From Microbacterium sp. (GTDB lineage: Bacteria; Actinomycetota; Actinomycetes; Actinomycetales; Microbacteriaceae): a DNA stretch of 64,000 nucleotides. A program made the position numbers and the translations under genes. The DNA is taken from contig NZ_JAPSHY010000016.1 of assembly GCF_031179285.1 (NCBI RefSeq), forward strand, positions 17,160-81,159, in the 5' to 3' direction. The number at the start of each line of letters is the position of its first letter. The stretch's first letter is position 1. The notes beneath the pieces are model-generated. The model was given only the letters and a program-made list of their open reading frames with translations. It was not told the origin of the DNA and ran no database searches. Below, one piece after another: positions 45,124 to 55,401 of the stretch.

Positions 45124-45468
45124 CTACCGGGTACCCAGCGCCGCGTGGATCAACTCCGTCACGGCCGCTGCGCCGTCAGCGGCGTCGGCCGACTGCCACC
45201 GCGACAGCTGCGCGAGCACCCACTCCCAGTGCTCGCGCCGCAGGACGATCCGCAGCGCGTGATCCGGCGGGGGCCACCCGTACCGGTCGCGCGGGCCCGA
45301 GTATTCCGCCGACGCCCGCCACCCGGCATCCCTCACGCAGGCCCCGGCGAGCACGGATGGCATGATCGCATCCACCACATCGAGCGCCATGCTGTTATCG
45401 GCGGCCCCATCCACGAGGTGCCACAACCGCACCGGCACGTCGATGCTCACGTAATCCATGACGACCAT
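45124..45468 (-). CDS. Hypothetical protein
   Basis: A protein of about 114 residues with a tryptophan- and arginine-rich composition (VSIDVPVRLWHLVDG; HWEWVLAQLSRWQ). I do not recognise a family. It is convergent with the MFS gene, with five bases between their stops. The start is unclear: three in-frame candidates (45477, 45468, 45459) lie within 20 bases and none has a strong ribosome site. Confidence 0.5.
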   Translation of the reverse strand: MVVMDYVSIDVPVRLWHLVDGAADNSMALDVVDAIMPSVLAGACVRDAGWRASAEYSGPRDRYGWPPPDHALRIVLRREHWEWVLAQLSRWQSADAADGAAAVTELIHAALGTR

Positions 45469-45597
45469 TCTGCTCACGATGGCGCCTGTTGTCCTGAGCG
45501 TGGTATAACAAAGCTGCGCCTGTGAATTTCCTGAAAGCTCTGACCAGTGCGCCCGCCGACGATGTCCGTCGGCCGCTCGTTTTCGGGGAGGGAAACG

Positions 45598-48500
45598 ATG
45601 TCCGGTTTAGATGTGCGTTCGCGGAGTGAGATCAAACCGTGGAACGGGTGGCGGCGGCTGTTGGCACCGTTGGTCGCCTTGGGTCTGGTTCTCAGCCTCG
45701 TGCCTGCGTCCCCGGCCGCTGCAGCCGGCCCTGGAGTGCTGTCCATCACGGTCACGCCGGTGCACTACATCACCGGTGCACCCCTCACCTCGGCTGCCGC
45801 GGACACCAACGACAACCGCATCGCCTATCGCGTCAGCTATTCGTGTGCCGTGGCCACTTGCACCGACACCAGGGTGCAGTTCACGCCGTCGCAGGCCGAT
45901 CCCTACAACCTCGCCATCAACACCTCCTGGCAGGCGCTGCTCAATTACGAAAACTGGACTGCGCCCTCGACGGCCACCGGCGCTCCGCAGGGAACCAACC
46001 TCACCGGGATGACCTTCCCCATCGGTGATATCCCGGCGGGCACTTCGGGCAGCTTCAACGCGCAGTATCAGATCCTCCCGCGCGTGACCGGCGGACGTAC
46101 CGCCCCCGGCAACTTCTATCCGTCCGGTTTCCAGATCGTGATGGGCGCCACCGCATCGTCCCCGAATGCAGTCTCCTCGGTGAGCGCCACGGCCCCGGCA
46201 GTCACGTGGAACAACAGTCTGCCCACGCCCACCATGTCGGTGGGCGGCCCTACCGTCGTCAAGCCAGGCGCGGACGCGACCTATTCGGTCGCGATGAACA
46301 GCGGCGTCTGGGGACGCGGTATCAGCCCAGGATCCATCGCTGGTCAAGCAGCCTTCATCGGCGCCGGCGACTACACAGTACAGCTGCCGCTGCCGCCCCA
46401 GGCGGTGTTCAAGAGCTCCACGTATGGCGGGGTGCACACGGGCGCCGACGCGAATGGCCGTGGTGGTGTGGTCACGTGGAAGCTCGGCACACTCGACGCA
46501 CCCGCATTCGCTGCAGCCGGTGGGTGGACCCCCAGCAGCCCGCCCGGATTTGTCACCGTCACGTACCCGGCGGCCGCATTCCCCGGTGCCGACGCCAACG
46601 GGTGCAACTTCGAGGCTCCCGTCACGGTCACGGGCGGCAGCGCGACCTTCACCTACCTTGACACCGCGCGGACGACCAAGACCGCTCTCGCCGCCCCGTC
46701 GAGCACCACCGTCTCGTGCTATGAGCCCTTCGGCCGTTCCACCATGACCAAGGACAGCACTTCCGACGGTCCCGCGACTTGGCCGCGCACCGTATACATC
46801 CCGCCGGAGACCTCGGGCTATGTCTGCCCGGCGTACAACCGGGACGACTGGGGTCGCGCGTGCACGGCGGGCCAGCCGGTTGCGCCCTTCGCTGACAACG
46901 TCAAGGAATGGTCGGTCAGGACCTACAACGCCGGCAATGCCCCCGGACAGGCGACTATCGTCGATGACACGCTGGATCAGGCCAATGCTCCTGTGCGAAC
47001 CATCCGCACCTCGGGGGCAGCCACCATCGTCGCGACCTACCAGTGCGGTACAGCGGCGCCAGTCACCGAGACGAAGACGGCTGTCACAGTCACCACGCTG
47101 ACCGCAGCGCAGCAGGCGGACGGATGCCGCTACGTCTCAGCCACCATCACTAGTGGATCTCTCGCGCCCGGGAACATCCGTCCGCAGGACACCGGGATCG
47201 GCACGGCTTTCTGGGCGAGCTTCGAATACACGGTCAGTAAGGCCGCCCCGGTCGGCGCGGTGCGCACCAACACCGCCACCACGACGATGTCCTACCCCGG
47301 CACGACGATCGCGCCGGTCGTGACCCAGGCGACTGCCCTGATCAAGTTCGAGGCGCGGCCGGTCGTTCCGCCGCCCACGACTGCTCGGCCGGTCCTGAAC
47401 GCTAACCTCACCCCTGGGGTGGTTTCCAACAACGGTCAGGCCGTTCCTGGTCGCAACGTCACCTTCACCGTGAGCGGAGGGACGCTGAACATCCCCGCCG
47501 ACATGGACATCACGCCGCAGTATGCATTCATCGCTCCGAAGGACTGGGTGATCGTGCCCGATTCCGCGTCGTTCCCCGCGGGCAGCGTCCCAGCCGGCGT
47601 GACCTACACCACGAAGACCGTCACGATCGCCGGAGCGACGCGCCAGGCGATCGTCGCGACATGGCCGAGCACCGTCGTGTTCGGAGAGAACGAGTCCTGG
47701 CCCGCGATGACGGTGGTCGCGCAGCCGACGTTCGCCGTCACGCCGGGCACGATCAGCACCGCAGCAGGGTGGGTCGGAGACTCACGTCATGGCCTCAGCG
47801 GTGCCAACACGACGATCGGCCTCCCGACGCAAGACGCTCCGGATGTCGACAACGACGGTTCCACGACCGAGTTCTTCGCCACGTACACGCAGAACGTGCA
47901 GGTCTTCGGCCAGCACCTCGTCGACGTCGTCAAGGAGATCTGTCTGCCGGACGACGGCGGCTGCACCTGGGTGACGGACAGCACCAAGCCGGTGCCGGTC
48001 TCCACGACCGCGAGCGATATCCGCTACCGGGTCACCGTCACCAACACGGGCAATCAGAGCCTGACGGGGATCGTCGCATACGACGTGCTCCCCTACGTCG
48101 GCGACATGGGTACCAGTGACGCCACCGCGGCCACACCCCGTGGATCGACCTTCGACGAGACACTCTCCGGGATCGACAACGTCAGTCCTGGGCTGACGCT
48201 GACGTACTCGGAGTCGAAGAATCCGCCGCGTCCTGAGGTCTTCTCCGGACCCGTCACCGGCACCTGGGGCACCGCTGCTACGGGCATGCAGTCGCTGCGC
48301 GCCCAGTACGGCGGGACTTTGACTCCGGGTCAGTCCGTGAGCTTTCAGTACACTGCGGATGTGAGCGCAGGCGCTTCGGCCGACGCCCGCGCATGCAACT
48401 CGATCGCTGTCGACACCGCAGAGACCATCCCGTCAGAGCCGCCTGCGGTGTGCGCCGTGACCGCTGAGGCAGACCTCGAGGTCACCGTTCCCGAGCGGCT

Positions 48501-51500
48501 GCCGCTGCAGGAGGACCGCCTGGGCCTGGTGCCCTTCACGGTGGTGAACAACGGAGGTTCGGCGAACGCGCCGGCGACCGTCGACGTCCGCATCCCTGCG
48601 GGTCTCGTGGCGACATCGCTGACGCCCGCCGGATGGTCGTGCACCGCCGGAAGCGCATCGGCCCCGATCACCGGTCCGATGACGCTGTCGTGTCAGCCCG
48701 TCGACGCCGCCGGCTCGGTCACGACGCTGCCGCTGGACACGCCGGTCGCGCTGAACATGCCCGTGCGTCCGACGGCCGAAGCCGAGGAGATCTGCGTCGG
48801 AGCGGCGGTGACCGGTGTGATGGTCGATCCTGAAAGCGACAACAATGAGGCGGAGGGATGCTTCCGCGTCTTCGTCGCGGCTCCAGAATTGTCGGTGACG
48901 AAGACCGACGGCGTCGAGACCGCCACTCCCGGCCAGGAACTCACCTACACGGTTACGGCCACCAACAATCTCGTCGGCGAGGCCATCCCCGCCGTGACGC
49001 TCACTGACACGCTGCCGGCTGGCGCCGTGTTCGTCGGCGCCAGCGACGGAGGAACGCACACCGGCGCCGATGCGGCCGGCCGCGGTGGCACGATCTCGTG
49101 GACGGTGGACCTCGCTCGCGCCGGGACGGCCGACGGCGACGGCGCAAACGGCACCGGAGCCGCGGGAAGCACCATCACACGCACCGTAACTGTCCGGATC
49201 GATTCCGGTGCGACTGGTGACGTCGTCAACGAGGTGACCGCCAGCGCCGCCGACCCCGCCGACGCGACCCGCCCGCTCACCTCGACGGACGAGGACCTCG
49301 ACACCCTCCGTCGCACCACCGTGTCGAAGTCCAGCAATGCGGCACCGTCGGGTGTCCGTCCCGGTGACGTGGTGACTTACACCGTCAGCATGGTGAACGA
49401 CGGCACCGTCGCCTTTACGGCCGAGAACCCTGCCCGCCTCCTCGACGATCTCTCGGCGGTTCTCGACGACGCCTCGTACGGCGAGGGCACCGTCTCCATC
49501 GGAGGCGCCGTGTCGGCGATCGCGCCGGACGGCTCCGGGCGTCTGAGCTGGTCGGGCCCCCTGGCGATCGGCGAGGCCGTCACGTTCGACTACACCGTGA
49601 CGGTCGGCGACGGCGCTGACATGCGCCTCACGAACACCGCGTGGGGTTCGGGCACGGTCGGCGACTCGTGCACGGACGGCGTCGACGAAAACGGCACCGC
49701 CTGCGCGGTCGTCGCATCGGTCTTCGCCCCCGAGCTCGGCAAGCGCATCGAGTCGCTCGTGCAGAACGACGACGGCACCTGGTCGATCGTGTACGCGATC
49801 GACGTGACCAACCCGGCCCCTGAGGGGAGCACGACGTACACGCTCAGCGACAGCCTCCGCTTTGGCGCGGGCATCCAGGTCGTCAGCGCATCCGCTTCGC
49901 TCCCGGACGGCTCAACGTCGGCGTGGGCACCGGGGCAGAGCGACACCCTGGCCACCGGCGTCGTGATTGCCGCCGGTGCGCAGCATACGTACCGAGTGGC
50001 CGTGCAGGCCGACGCCGGCACGACGCCAGGCACCGCTGCCGCAGTCTGCGTCTCCGGTGCGACCGGTGGTTTCGGGAACAGCGCCTCGCTCGCCCTCCCG
50101 GGGCGCTCGGCTGTGACCGCTGACGCATGCGCCTCGCCCGCCGAGCCCACGGTGAGCAAGCGTGCCGCAGCGCCGGTGCAGCAGGCGGATGGCACATGGC
50201 GGGTCGATTACGTCGTCTCGGTCGCCAATGCCAGCCGCGCCGCGGCTGACCTCGCCTACACGCTGAACGATGCGTTCGCGTTCCCAGCCGGCGTCACCGT
50301 CCGCTCGGTGACCGCCACCGGACCAGGAGGGGCTACCGTCGACGGCTTCGACGGCGCCGCCGCTGCCTCGCTCACGCCGAACGTGATGCGAATTCCCGCG
50401 CCGACGGGAACGCAGACATCGATCACGCAGAACTACGCGCTCTCGGTGGTCGTAGACGCCCCGCTCGGCTCCGTGGCGCCGGCAGACCTGCTCTGCGGAC
50501 CGGCGGGCACCGGCGGCTACGCCAACACGGCGACGCTCTTCGCCGGCGCCGGCAGCACCGTGTCGGGAACGGCCGACGCCTGCACCGCAGTAGTCATGCA
50601 GCCGATGGTCGACGTAAGCAAGCGCGTCCTCTCGTCGTCCGTCCTCCCCGACGGCAACTGGTCGCTCATCTACGAGGTGCGGGTCCAGAATCCTGATTCG
50701 GAGTACGCCTCGTCATACCGGCTCGACGACAGCCTGAACTTCGCAGACGGAGTTACGGTCGTCCATCGTGGCGTCGTGGGGCCTGCCGATGCGACGATCG
50801 ACGGCGACTGGAATGGCACCGACGCCACCGCTGTGCTCACCGCACCCAAGGCGATCGCCGCCGGAGCGGTCGACGTCTACACGGTGACGGTCGAGGCGGA
50901 CCCCGGCGTCCTCGAGGTGGAGTCGCCACTCGCCGACTGCCGCGTCGACGACGGAGAGACCGGAACCGGATATCGCAACATCGCCACGGTGACGGTCGGC
51001 ACACGAAGCGCATTCGCCGACGCGTGTGAACCGGCCACCGACCCGAGCGTCGTGAAGTCGGCCGTCGGCCAGCCGGAGCAGAACGAGGACGGCACCTGGA
51101 CCCTCGACTACACGATCACGGTGACCAACCGCTCCGCGACCACCTCCGGCGCGATCCCCTACCGCCTCGAGGACACCCTCGGGTTCCCGGAGAACGTCGT
51201 GATCGAGGACGTGTCGGTCGACGCGCCGACCGGCGCATCGGTGGACGAGGACTTCGACGGCATCGCAGTCAGATCGCTGGGCAGCCACGCCATCGGAGCC
51301 GCACCGAGTGTGACGCAGGCGCAGGTGCAGACCTGGACGGTCTCCGTGCGGTTCGCCGTTCCGGCGGGACTCGAATCGGTGCCGGTGTGCGACCCGCAGC
51401 AGGGCCCCGGAGGACTGCGCAACGAGATCGAGATCGTCGTCGGTGCCCGGGTCTCCGGTGCCGTCGCGTGCGCCGACGTCCCACTGGTTCCCGCTCCGGT

Positions 51501-53283
51501 GATCTCCAAGACCATTGCAGCGCAGCACCAGCAGGCCGATGGCACGTGGGCGGTCGACTATGCGATCACGGTCGCGAACCCGTCGACGACGGCAGCCAGC
51601 CGGTACACCCTCGGCGACGAGTTCGCTCTCGGTGACGGGATCACCCTCGCCGGGGCATCCGTCGATGTCCCCGCCGGCGTCGAGCCCTCCTCGTGGGGCG
51701 GCGTGAACGGCGAGGCGATCTCCGAGAACGTGCTCCTTCCCGCAGCGGGCAGTCATACCTACACGGTGCATGCGGTGATCGACGCAGGAGCTGTTACGGG
51801 GGACGACCCGGCAGGCGACTGCACGATGGACACCGGCGAGACCGGCTCCGGCTTCGGTAACACCGTCACCCTCGGCACCGGTGTCGTCGATCTCGAGCGC
51901 ATGGCGTGCGCTCGAGCGTGGGATCCCGGCGTGACGAAGGAGCTGAACGGCGTGCCGGTGCAGCAGCCCGATGGATCGTGGCTGCTCTCGTACACGATGA
52001 CGGTCTCGAACCCGTCCTCGCTGCAACTCAGCTATGGCCTCGTGGATGAACTGTCGTTCCCGGCAGAGAGTGAGGTTACGGTCGAATCGGCGTCTTCCCG
52101 TACGGATGGTCCCGCGGTGAATCCGGCCTGGGACGGGCAGACCGACCTGCAGCTGGTTCACGACGGCACGGCGTTGCCCGCTGACACCGTCCACGTCTTC
52201 GATGTGACCGTTCGGGCCGCACTGTCCGCCGGTCAGGAGAGCGTGGACGGCGGGTGGGCGAACTCCGCGACAGTCGAGAGCGGCGTCGATGGAGTGGTCG
52301 CCTCGACCGCCGTGGCAACGGCTGACCTGCTTCTTCCCGAGCTGACGATCTCGAAGACAGCGACACCGTCCGCGGAATTCCTGCGCATCGGTGACACTGT
52401 GGACTACACCATCTCCATTGAGAACACAGGGGAGGGCGACTTCACCACCCTCTTCCCGGCCGTGATCGTCGACGTCCTCTCGGACGTTCAGGATGATGCC
52501 GAGGTCTCCACACCGGTGGTGGCCCCGGAGGTGGGTACTGTGACGGATCTGGGGACCGCGTTCCGGTTCAATTCTGAGCTCGCCACTGGCGCATCCGTCA
52601 CGATCACGTACACCGCCACGATCGAGGATCGAGGCGGAGACGCTGATCTGGACAACGTCGCTTATGCGGCCGAGCCGCTGAGCACGACCGCTATCGCCCC
52701 CGATGAGTGTGAGCCCGACGCATGCGCGTCGACGTTCACACCGCTGGCCGCACTGCAGGTGACGAAGGTCGCAGACGCGGACGTCGTCGGGCCCAACGGG
52801 GCGGTCAACTACACGGTCACTGTCACGAACACCGGCCAGGCGGACATCCCTGACGGGGCGGCGACAGTCACCGACGACCTCAGTGACGTCCTTGACGATG
52901 CTGCTCTGGTCGGCGTGCCGGCGCCCACGAGCGGGCAGGCGAGCGTGAGCGGTGAGACCCTCACCTGGTCCGGCGGACTGGCTGCGGGCGAGACATCCAC
53001 GATCACCTACTCGGTGCGCGTGCACTCCGGCACCGCGGATGGCGCAAAGCTCGTGAACACCATCACCAGCGATCCGACACTTCTCGCCCTGCTTCCGGGA
53101 GGGGGCGCCGCGGAGCGGACCACGACCACAGAAGCACTCGTCGTCCGGTTGGCTGTGACAGGCGGTGTGGTCAACTGGACATTTGGGGCTCTCGCGCTGT
53201 TGCTTCTGTTGGCAGGCGCCGGGGTGCTGTTGCTCCGTCGTCGGCGCCGTCGCACCGGCGAAAGCACGAACGAAACGGTCTGA
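45598..53283 (+). CDS. Giant modular sortase-anchored surface protein
   Basis: A 2561-residue exported protein. ATG 45598 has GGGGAGGG five bases before it. A signal peptide (RRLLAPLVALGLVLSLVPASPAAAA) leads into a Thr/Ala/Pro-rich globular region up to about residue 1090. Ten tandem DUF11/TIGR01451-like beta modules of roughly 140-155 residues follow; most carry xxSK...QxDGTW..xYxxxVxNxS. The C-terminus is LAVTG, a membrane helix and RRRRRRTGESTNETV, a sortase signal. The modules resemble those in the 1429-residue protein. It probably forms a long wall-attached stalk for adhesion; no enzymatic motif was seen. Confidence 0.87.
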   Translation: MSGLDVRSRSEIKPWNGWRRLLAPLVALGLVLSLVPASPAAAAGPGVLSITVTPVHYITGAPLTSAAADTNDNRIAYRVSYSCAVATCTDTRVQFTPSQADPYNLAINTSWQALLNYENWTAPSTATGAPQGTNLTGMTFPIGDIPAGTSGSFNAQYQILPRVTGGRTAPGNFYPSGFQIVMGATASSPNAVSSVSATAPAVTWNNSLPTPTMSVGGPTVVKPGADATYSVAMNSGVWGRGISPGSIAGQAAFIGAGDYTVQLPLPPQAVFKSSTYGGVHTGADANGRGGVVTWKLGTLDAPAFAAAGGWTPSSPPGFVTVTYPAAAFPGADANGCNFEAPVTVTGGSATFTYLDTARTTKTALAAPSSTTVSCYEPFGRSTMTKDSTSDGPATWPRTVYIPPETSGYVCPAYNRDDWGRACTAGQPVAPFADNVKEWSVRTYNAGNAPGQATIVDDTLDQANAPVRTIRTSGAATIVATYQCGTAAPVTETKTAVTVTTLTAAQQADGCRYVSATITSGSLAPGNIRPQDTGIGTAFWASFEYTVSKAAPVGAVRTNTATTTMSYPGTTIAPVVTQATALIKFEARPVVPPPTTARPVLNANLTPGVVSNNGQAVPGRNVTFTVSGGTLNIPADMDITPQYAFIAPKDWVIVPDSASFPAGSVPAGVTYTTKTVTIAGATRQAIVATWPSTVVFGENESWPAMTVVAQPTFAVTPGTISTAAGWVGDSRHGLSGANTTIGLPTQDAPDVDNDGSTTEFFATYTQNVQVFGQHLVDVVKEICLPDDGGCTWVTDSTKPVPVSTTASDIRYRVTVTNTGNQSLTGIVAYDVLPYVGDMGTSDATAATPRGSTFDETLSGIDNVSPGLTLTYSESKNPPRPEVFSGPVTGTWGTAATGMQSLRAQYGGTLTPGQSVSFQYTADVSAGASADARACNSIAVDTAETIPSEPPAVCAVTAEADLEVTVPERLPLQEDRLGLVPFTVVNNGGSANAPATVDVRIPAGLVATSLTPAGWSCTAGSASAPITGPMTLSCQPVDAAGSVTTLPLDTPVALNMPVRPTAEAEEICVGAAVTGVMVDPESDNNEAEGCFRVFVAAPELSVTKTDGVETATPGQELTYTVTATNNLVGEAIPAVTLTDTLPAGAVFVGASDGGTHTGADAAGRGGTISWTVDLARAGTADGDGANGTGAAGSTITRTVTVRIDSGATGDVVNEVTASAADPADATRPLTSTDEDLDTLRRTTVSKSSNAAPSGVRPGDVVTYTVSMVNDGTVAFTAENPARLLDDLSAVLDDASYGEGTVSIGGAVSAIAPDGSGRLSWSGPLAIGEAVTFDYTVTVGDGADMRLTNTAWGSGTVGDSCTDGVDENGTACAVVASVFAPELGKRIESLVQNDDGTWSIVYAIDVTNPAPEGSTTYTLSDSLRFGAGIQVVSASASLPDGSTSAWAPGQSDTLATGVVIAAGAQHTYRVAVQADAGTTPGTAAAVCVSGATGGFGNSASLALPGRSAVTADACASPAEPTVSKRAAAPVQQADGTWRVDYVVSVANASRAAADLAYTLNDAFAFPAGVTVRSVTATGPGGATVDGFDGAAAASLTPNVMRIPAPTGTQTSITQNYALSVVVDAPLGSVAPADLLCGPAGTGGYANTATLFAGAGSTVSGTADACTAVVMQPMVDVSKRVLSSSVLPDGNWSLIYEVRVQNPDSEYASSYRLDDSLNFADGVTVVHRGVVGPADATIDGDWNGTDATAVLTAPKAIAAGAVDVYTVTVEADPGVLEVESPLADCRVDDGETGTGYRNIATVTVGTRSAFADACEPATDPSVVKSAVGQPEQNEDGTWTLDYTITVTNRSATTSGAIPYRLEDTLGFPENVVIEDVSVDAPTGASVDEDFDGIAVRSLGSHAIGAAPSVTQAQVQTWTVSVRFAVPAGLESVPVCDPQQGPGGLRNEIEIVVGARVSGAVACADVPLVPAPVISKTIAAQHQQADGTWAVDYAITVANPSTTAASRYTLGDEFALGDGITLAGASVDVPAGVEPSSWGGVNGEAISENVLLPAAGSHTYTVHAVIDAGAVTGDDPAGDCTMDTGETGSGFGNTVTLGTGVVDLERMACARAWDPGVTKELNGVPVQQPDGSWLLSYTMTVSNPSSLQLSYGLVDELSFPAESEVTVESASSRTDGPAVNPAWDGQTDLQLVHDGTALPADTVHVFDVTVRAALSAGQESVDGGWANSATVESGVDGVVASTAVATADLLLPELTISKTATPSAEFLRIGDTVDYTISIENTGEGDFTTLFPAVIVDVLSDVQDDAEVSTPVVAPEVGTVTDLGTAFRFNSELATGASVTITYTATIEDRGGDADLDNVAYAAEPLSTTAIAPDECEPDACASTFTPLAALQVTKVADADVVGPNGAVNYTVTVTNTGQADIPDGAATVTDDLSDVLDDAALVGVPAPTSGQASVSGETLTWSGGLAAGETSTITYSVRVHSGTADGAKLVNTITSDPTLLALLPGGGAAERTTTTEALVVRLAVTGGVVNWTFGALALLLLLAGAGVLLLRRRRRRTGESTNETV
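48885..53130 (+). repeat. Ten DUF11-like coding repeats in the giant surface protein
   Basis: Module starts, read from the recurring SK/TK motif, fall near 48885, 49318, 49722, 50142, 50605, 51041, 51493, 51922, 52339 and 52750, i.e. 404-463 bases apart. Codons have diverged, so these are old duplications rather than recent copies. Confidence 0.75.
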
Positions 53284-53286
53284 GAT

Positions 53287-53320
53287 GGCGGGGTCGTGGG
53301 CGAATGCTCACGACCCCGCC
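53287..53320 (+). terminator. Terminator after the giant surface-protein gene
   Basis: Perfect 12-base arms GGCGGGGTCGTG / CACGACCCCGCC with a 10-base loop, starting four bases after the stop. No T-run follows. Confidence 0.75.
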
Positions 53321-53485
53321 ACAACGGGCCGCCGCGAGCGTCGGACAAGCCCGGCGAAAGCGGTCGCACGGCGAGCGATCATGACGATCATGTACTCGCC
53401 GGCGATCCGCTTCGTTCCGGTTCTCCGCCGTTCACCTCGTGCGCATACCGTTGGCCGCATCGCCACCCCGATGAAGGAGAACCGG

Positions 53486-54139
53486 ATGCGGCAGCCACAG
53501 GTCCCCGTGTACGCCATCGCCGCCGGAGTGTCGATGGCGGCGTTCCAGCTCGTGCGTCCCTGGGGCGACGTGACCGAGGAGCCGGAGGCGATGGCCGAGG
53601 CCTTCGCCGACCCGCGGTGGGTCATCGCCCACCTCGCGGGTGCCGCCGTGTTCATCCTGCTGACGCTTCTCGCAAACGACGTCGTGGCCGAAGGCATCCG
53701 GCAGCACGCGGTCAGACGGAGGTCGCCGGTCGCGCGGATCGCCCGGTACGGAACATTCGTGGGGACGTCGCTCGTACTGCTGTACTTCGGCGCCGAGACC
53801 TTCGCCCTGCACGAGATCGGTCGGGCGGCGCTCACCGGATCGTCCGTCGACGTGGTGGCGCTGAGCACCAGCATCCGGATGAACCTGGTGGCGGTCAGCG
53901 TGTTCGGCGCGGGGCTGCTCATCGTCGCGGCGGCGATGATCTGTCTCGCGGTCGTGGCGAAGCGCTCCGGAGCCGCGGCCTGGGGCGCATGGCCGCTGAG
54001 TGTGCTGGCGGCCCTCGTGCTCGCGCAGTTCGCACTGCCGCCCGCCGGGCGCATGGCCTACGGGGTTGCGTTCCTCCTCGCGGCGGTGCTGTTCGCCGTG
54101 GCGTGGCGGCGAAGGCCTACGCCGGCACCGGCGGCGTAG
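53486..54139 (+). CDS. Multi-helix membrane protein of unknown function
   Basis: A 217-residue protein with about six hydrophobic helices; I do not recognise a named family. ATG 53486 has AAGGAG six bases before it; the frame is open much further upstream but without coding character. A decayed copy of its last ~60 codons lies at 55402-55578, beyond the SDR/HxlR pair. Confidence 0.7.
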   Translation: MRQPQVPVYAIAAGVSMAAFQLVRPWGDVTEEPEAMAEAFADPRWVIAHLAGAAVFILLTLLANDVVAEGIRQHAVRRRSPVARIARYGTFVGTSLVLLYFGAETFALHEIGRAALTGSSVDVVALSTSIRMNLVAVSVFGAGLLIVAAAMICLAVVAKRSGAAAWGAWPLSVLAALVLAQFALPPAGRMAYGVAFLLAAVLFAVAWRRRPTPAPAA

Positions 54140-54155
54140 CCTGCATATCCGTTGA

Positions 54156-54878
54156 TCAGAGCCGCGATACGGCGTTGCCGACCGCATTCGGCGCGATACG
54201 CAACAGCGTCGGCAGCCACTTGGCCGTGCCCGGAAGAGCCACGCGCTTCCGGTTCCTGAGCGCCTTGAGGGTGACCGCTGCGACCTCGGCGGGTGTCAGC
54301 ATCTTGCCGCTCTGTCCGGCCGTCATCGGCGTTGCCGTGGTGGGCGGTGCGAGCTCGAGCACATGTGTTCCGTGCGGTGCGAGCTGTCGCCGCAGGCCTT
54401 CAGCGAAACCATGCAACCCGGCCTTGACCGCGCCGTAGCTCGGTGCGCGGGCGGGGGAGACGAATGCCAGGCCAGACGTCACGAACACGATCGCATCGAG
54501 CCCCCTCCAACGGCGGAGTGTCTCGCCCGTGAGGAGCAAGGGGGCCGTCAGGTTCAACGCCACCTCCTCTTCGAGCGTCTGTATCTCGGAGTCCTCGCCC
54601 GCTGTGAAGTCACGGGCGACGAAGGTCCCGGCGTTGTTGACCAGAACGTCGAGTCTGCCGAAGCGATCGGCGACGGCCTGCAGCATCGCGGCTCGGTGCT
54701 CGGCACGGGTGACATCTGCCCGGATGGCGAGGGCGTCGGGATGTGTCAGCGCGAAGCGATCGAGGGCCGTCTGTGACCGGCCGCAGACGGCCACAGCGGA
54801 TCCTTCGCTCAGGAAGGCTTCTGCGAGGGCGAGTCCGATGCCCGAGGTGCCGCCGGTGATGAGGACGACGCGCTGCAT
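54156..54878 (-). CDS. Classical short-chain dehydrogenase/reductase
   Basis: A 240-residue SDR with VLITGGTSGIGLALAEAF (cofactor site), LVNNAGTF, a catalytic Ser in VFVTSGLAF and YGAVKAGLHG with Tyr and Lys. It resembles DltE-type oxidoreductases. It converges with the membrane-protein gene and diverges from an HxlR regulator, its probable controller. Confidence 0.85.
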   Translation of the reverse strand: MQRVVLITGGTSGIGLALAEAFLSEGSAVAVCGRSQTALDRFALTHPDALAIRADVTRAEHRAAMLQAVADRFGRLDVLVNNAGTFVARDFTAGEDSEIQTLEEEVALNLTAPLLLTGETLRRWRGLDAIVFVTSGLAFVSPARAPSYGAVKAGLHGFAEGLRRQLAPHGTHVLELAPPTTATPMTAGQSGKMLTPAEVAAVTLKALRNRKRVALPGTAKWLPTLLRIAPNAVGNAVSRL

Positions 54879-54974
54879 GTTGATGAGATGACCCCTTGAT
54901 CCGCCAGCTCGAGCTGGTATCCCTGAGTTACCTACTGTATGAAGGAGACCACAAGCTGTGAAGGAGGCACTTTC

Positions 54975-55376
54975 GTGCAACCAGATAACCTGCTCGTAAC
55001 CGAGGACTGCCGACGCGCCGCCGAAGTGCTGGCGAGAATCGGCGAGAAGTGGTCGGTCATGATCTTCATGCGGTTGGAGATCGAGCCGCAGCGCTTCAGT
55101 GAGCTGCGGCGTGAGATCGCCACGATCTCATCGAAGATGCTGACCTCTACGCTTCGAGGGCTCGAGCGAGAGGGCTTCGTCTCGCGCACGGTGTTCCCGA
55201 CGAACCCGCCCAGCGTCGAGTACCAGCTCACGGATCTCGGTCGTGAGATGGCCGAGCAGTTGCGCGTGCTGGCCACGTGGGTCCTGGGAAATCTGCCCCG
55301 GATCGAAGACGCTCGGAATCGCTTCGATACGGTGACGATCGATACGCGGCGATTGTCGGCACAACCGACCTCGTGA
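54975..55376 (+). CDS. HxlR-family regulator
   Basis: A 133-residue winged-helix regulator of the HxlR/MarR-like type (DCRRAAEVLARIGEKWSVMIFMRL; FSELRREIATISSKMLTSTLRGLEREGFVSR; VEYQLTDLGREMA). GTG 54975 is used, with AAGGAGG seven bases before it; an ATG at 54939 has no ribosome site. It lies divergent to the SDR gene, a frequent arrangement for redox or quinone stress control. Confidence 0.87.
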   Translation: MQPDNLLVTEDCRRAAEVLARIGEKWSVMIFMRLEIEPQRFSELRREIATISSKMLTSTLRGLEREGFVSRTVFPTNPPSVEYQLTDLGREMAEQLRVLATWVLGNLPRIEDARNRFDTVTIDTRRLSAQPTS

Positions 55377-55401
55377 ATCAGCCCAGCGCGCTCGGTTTCG
55401 C

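Noticed and set aside
50713..53025. Minus-strand frame opposite the giant surface protein
   Set aside because: Mirror of a modular coding sequence; no domain seen.
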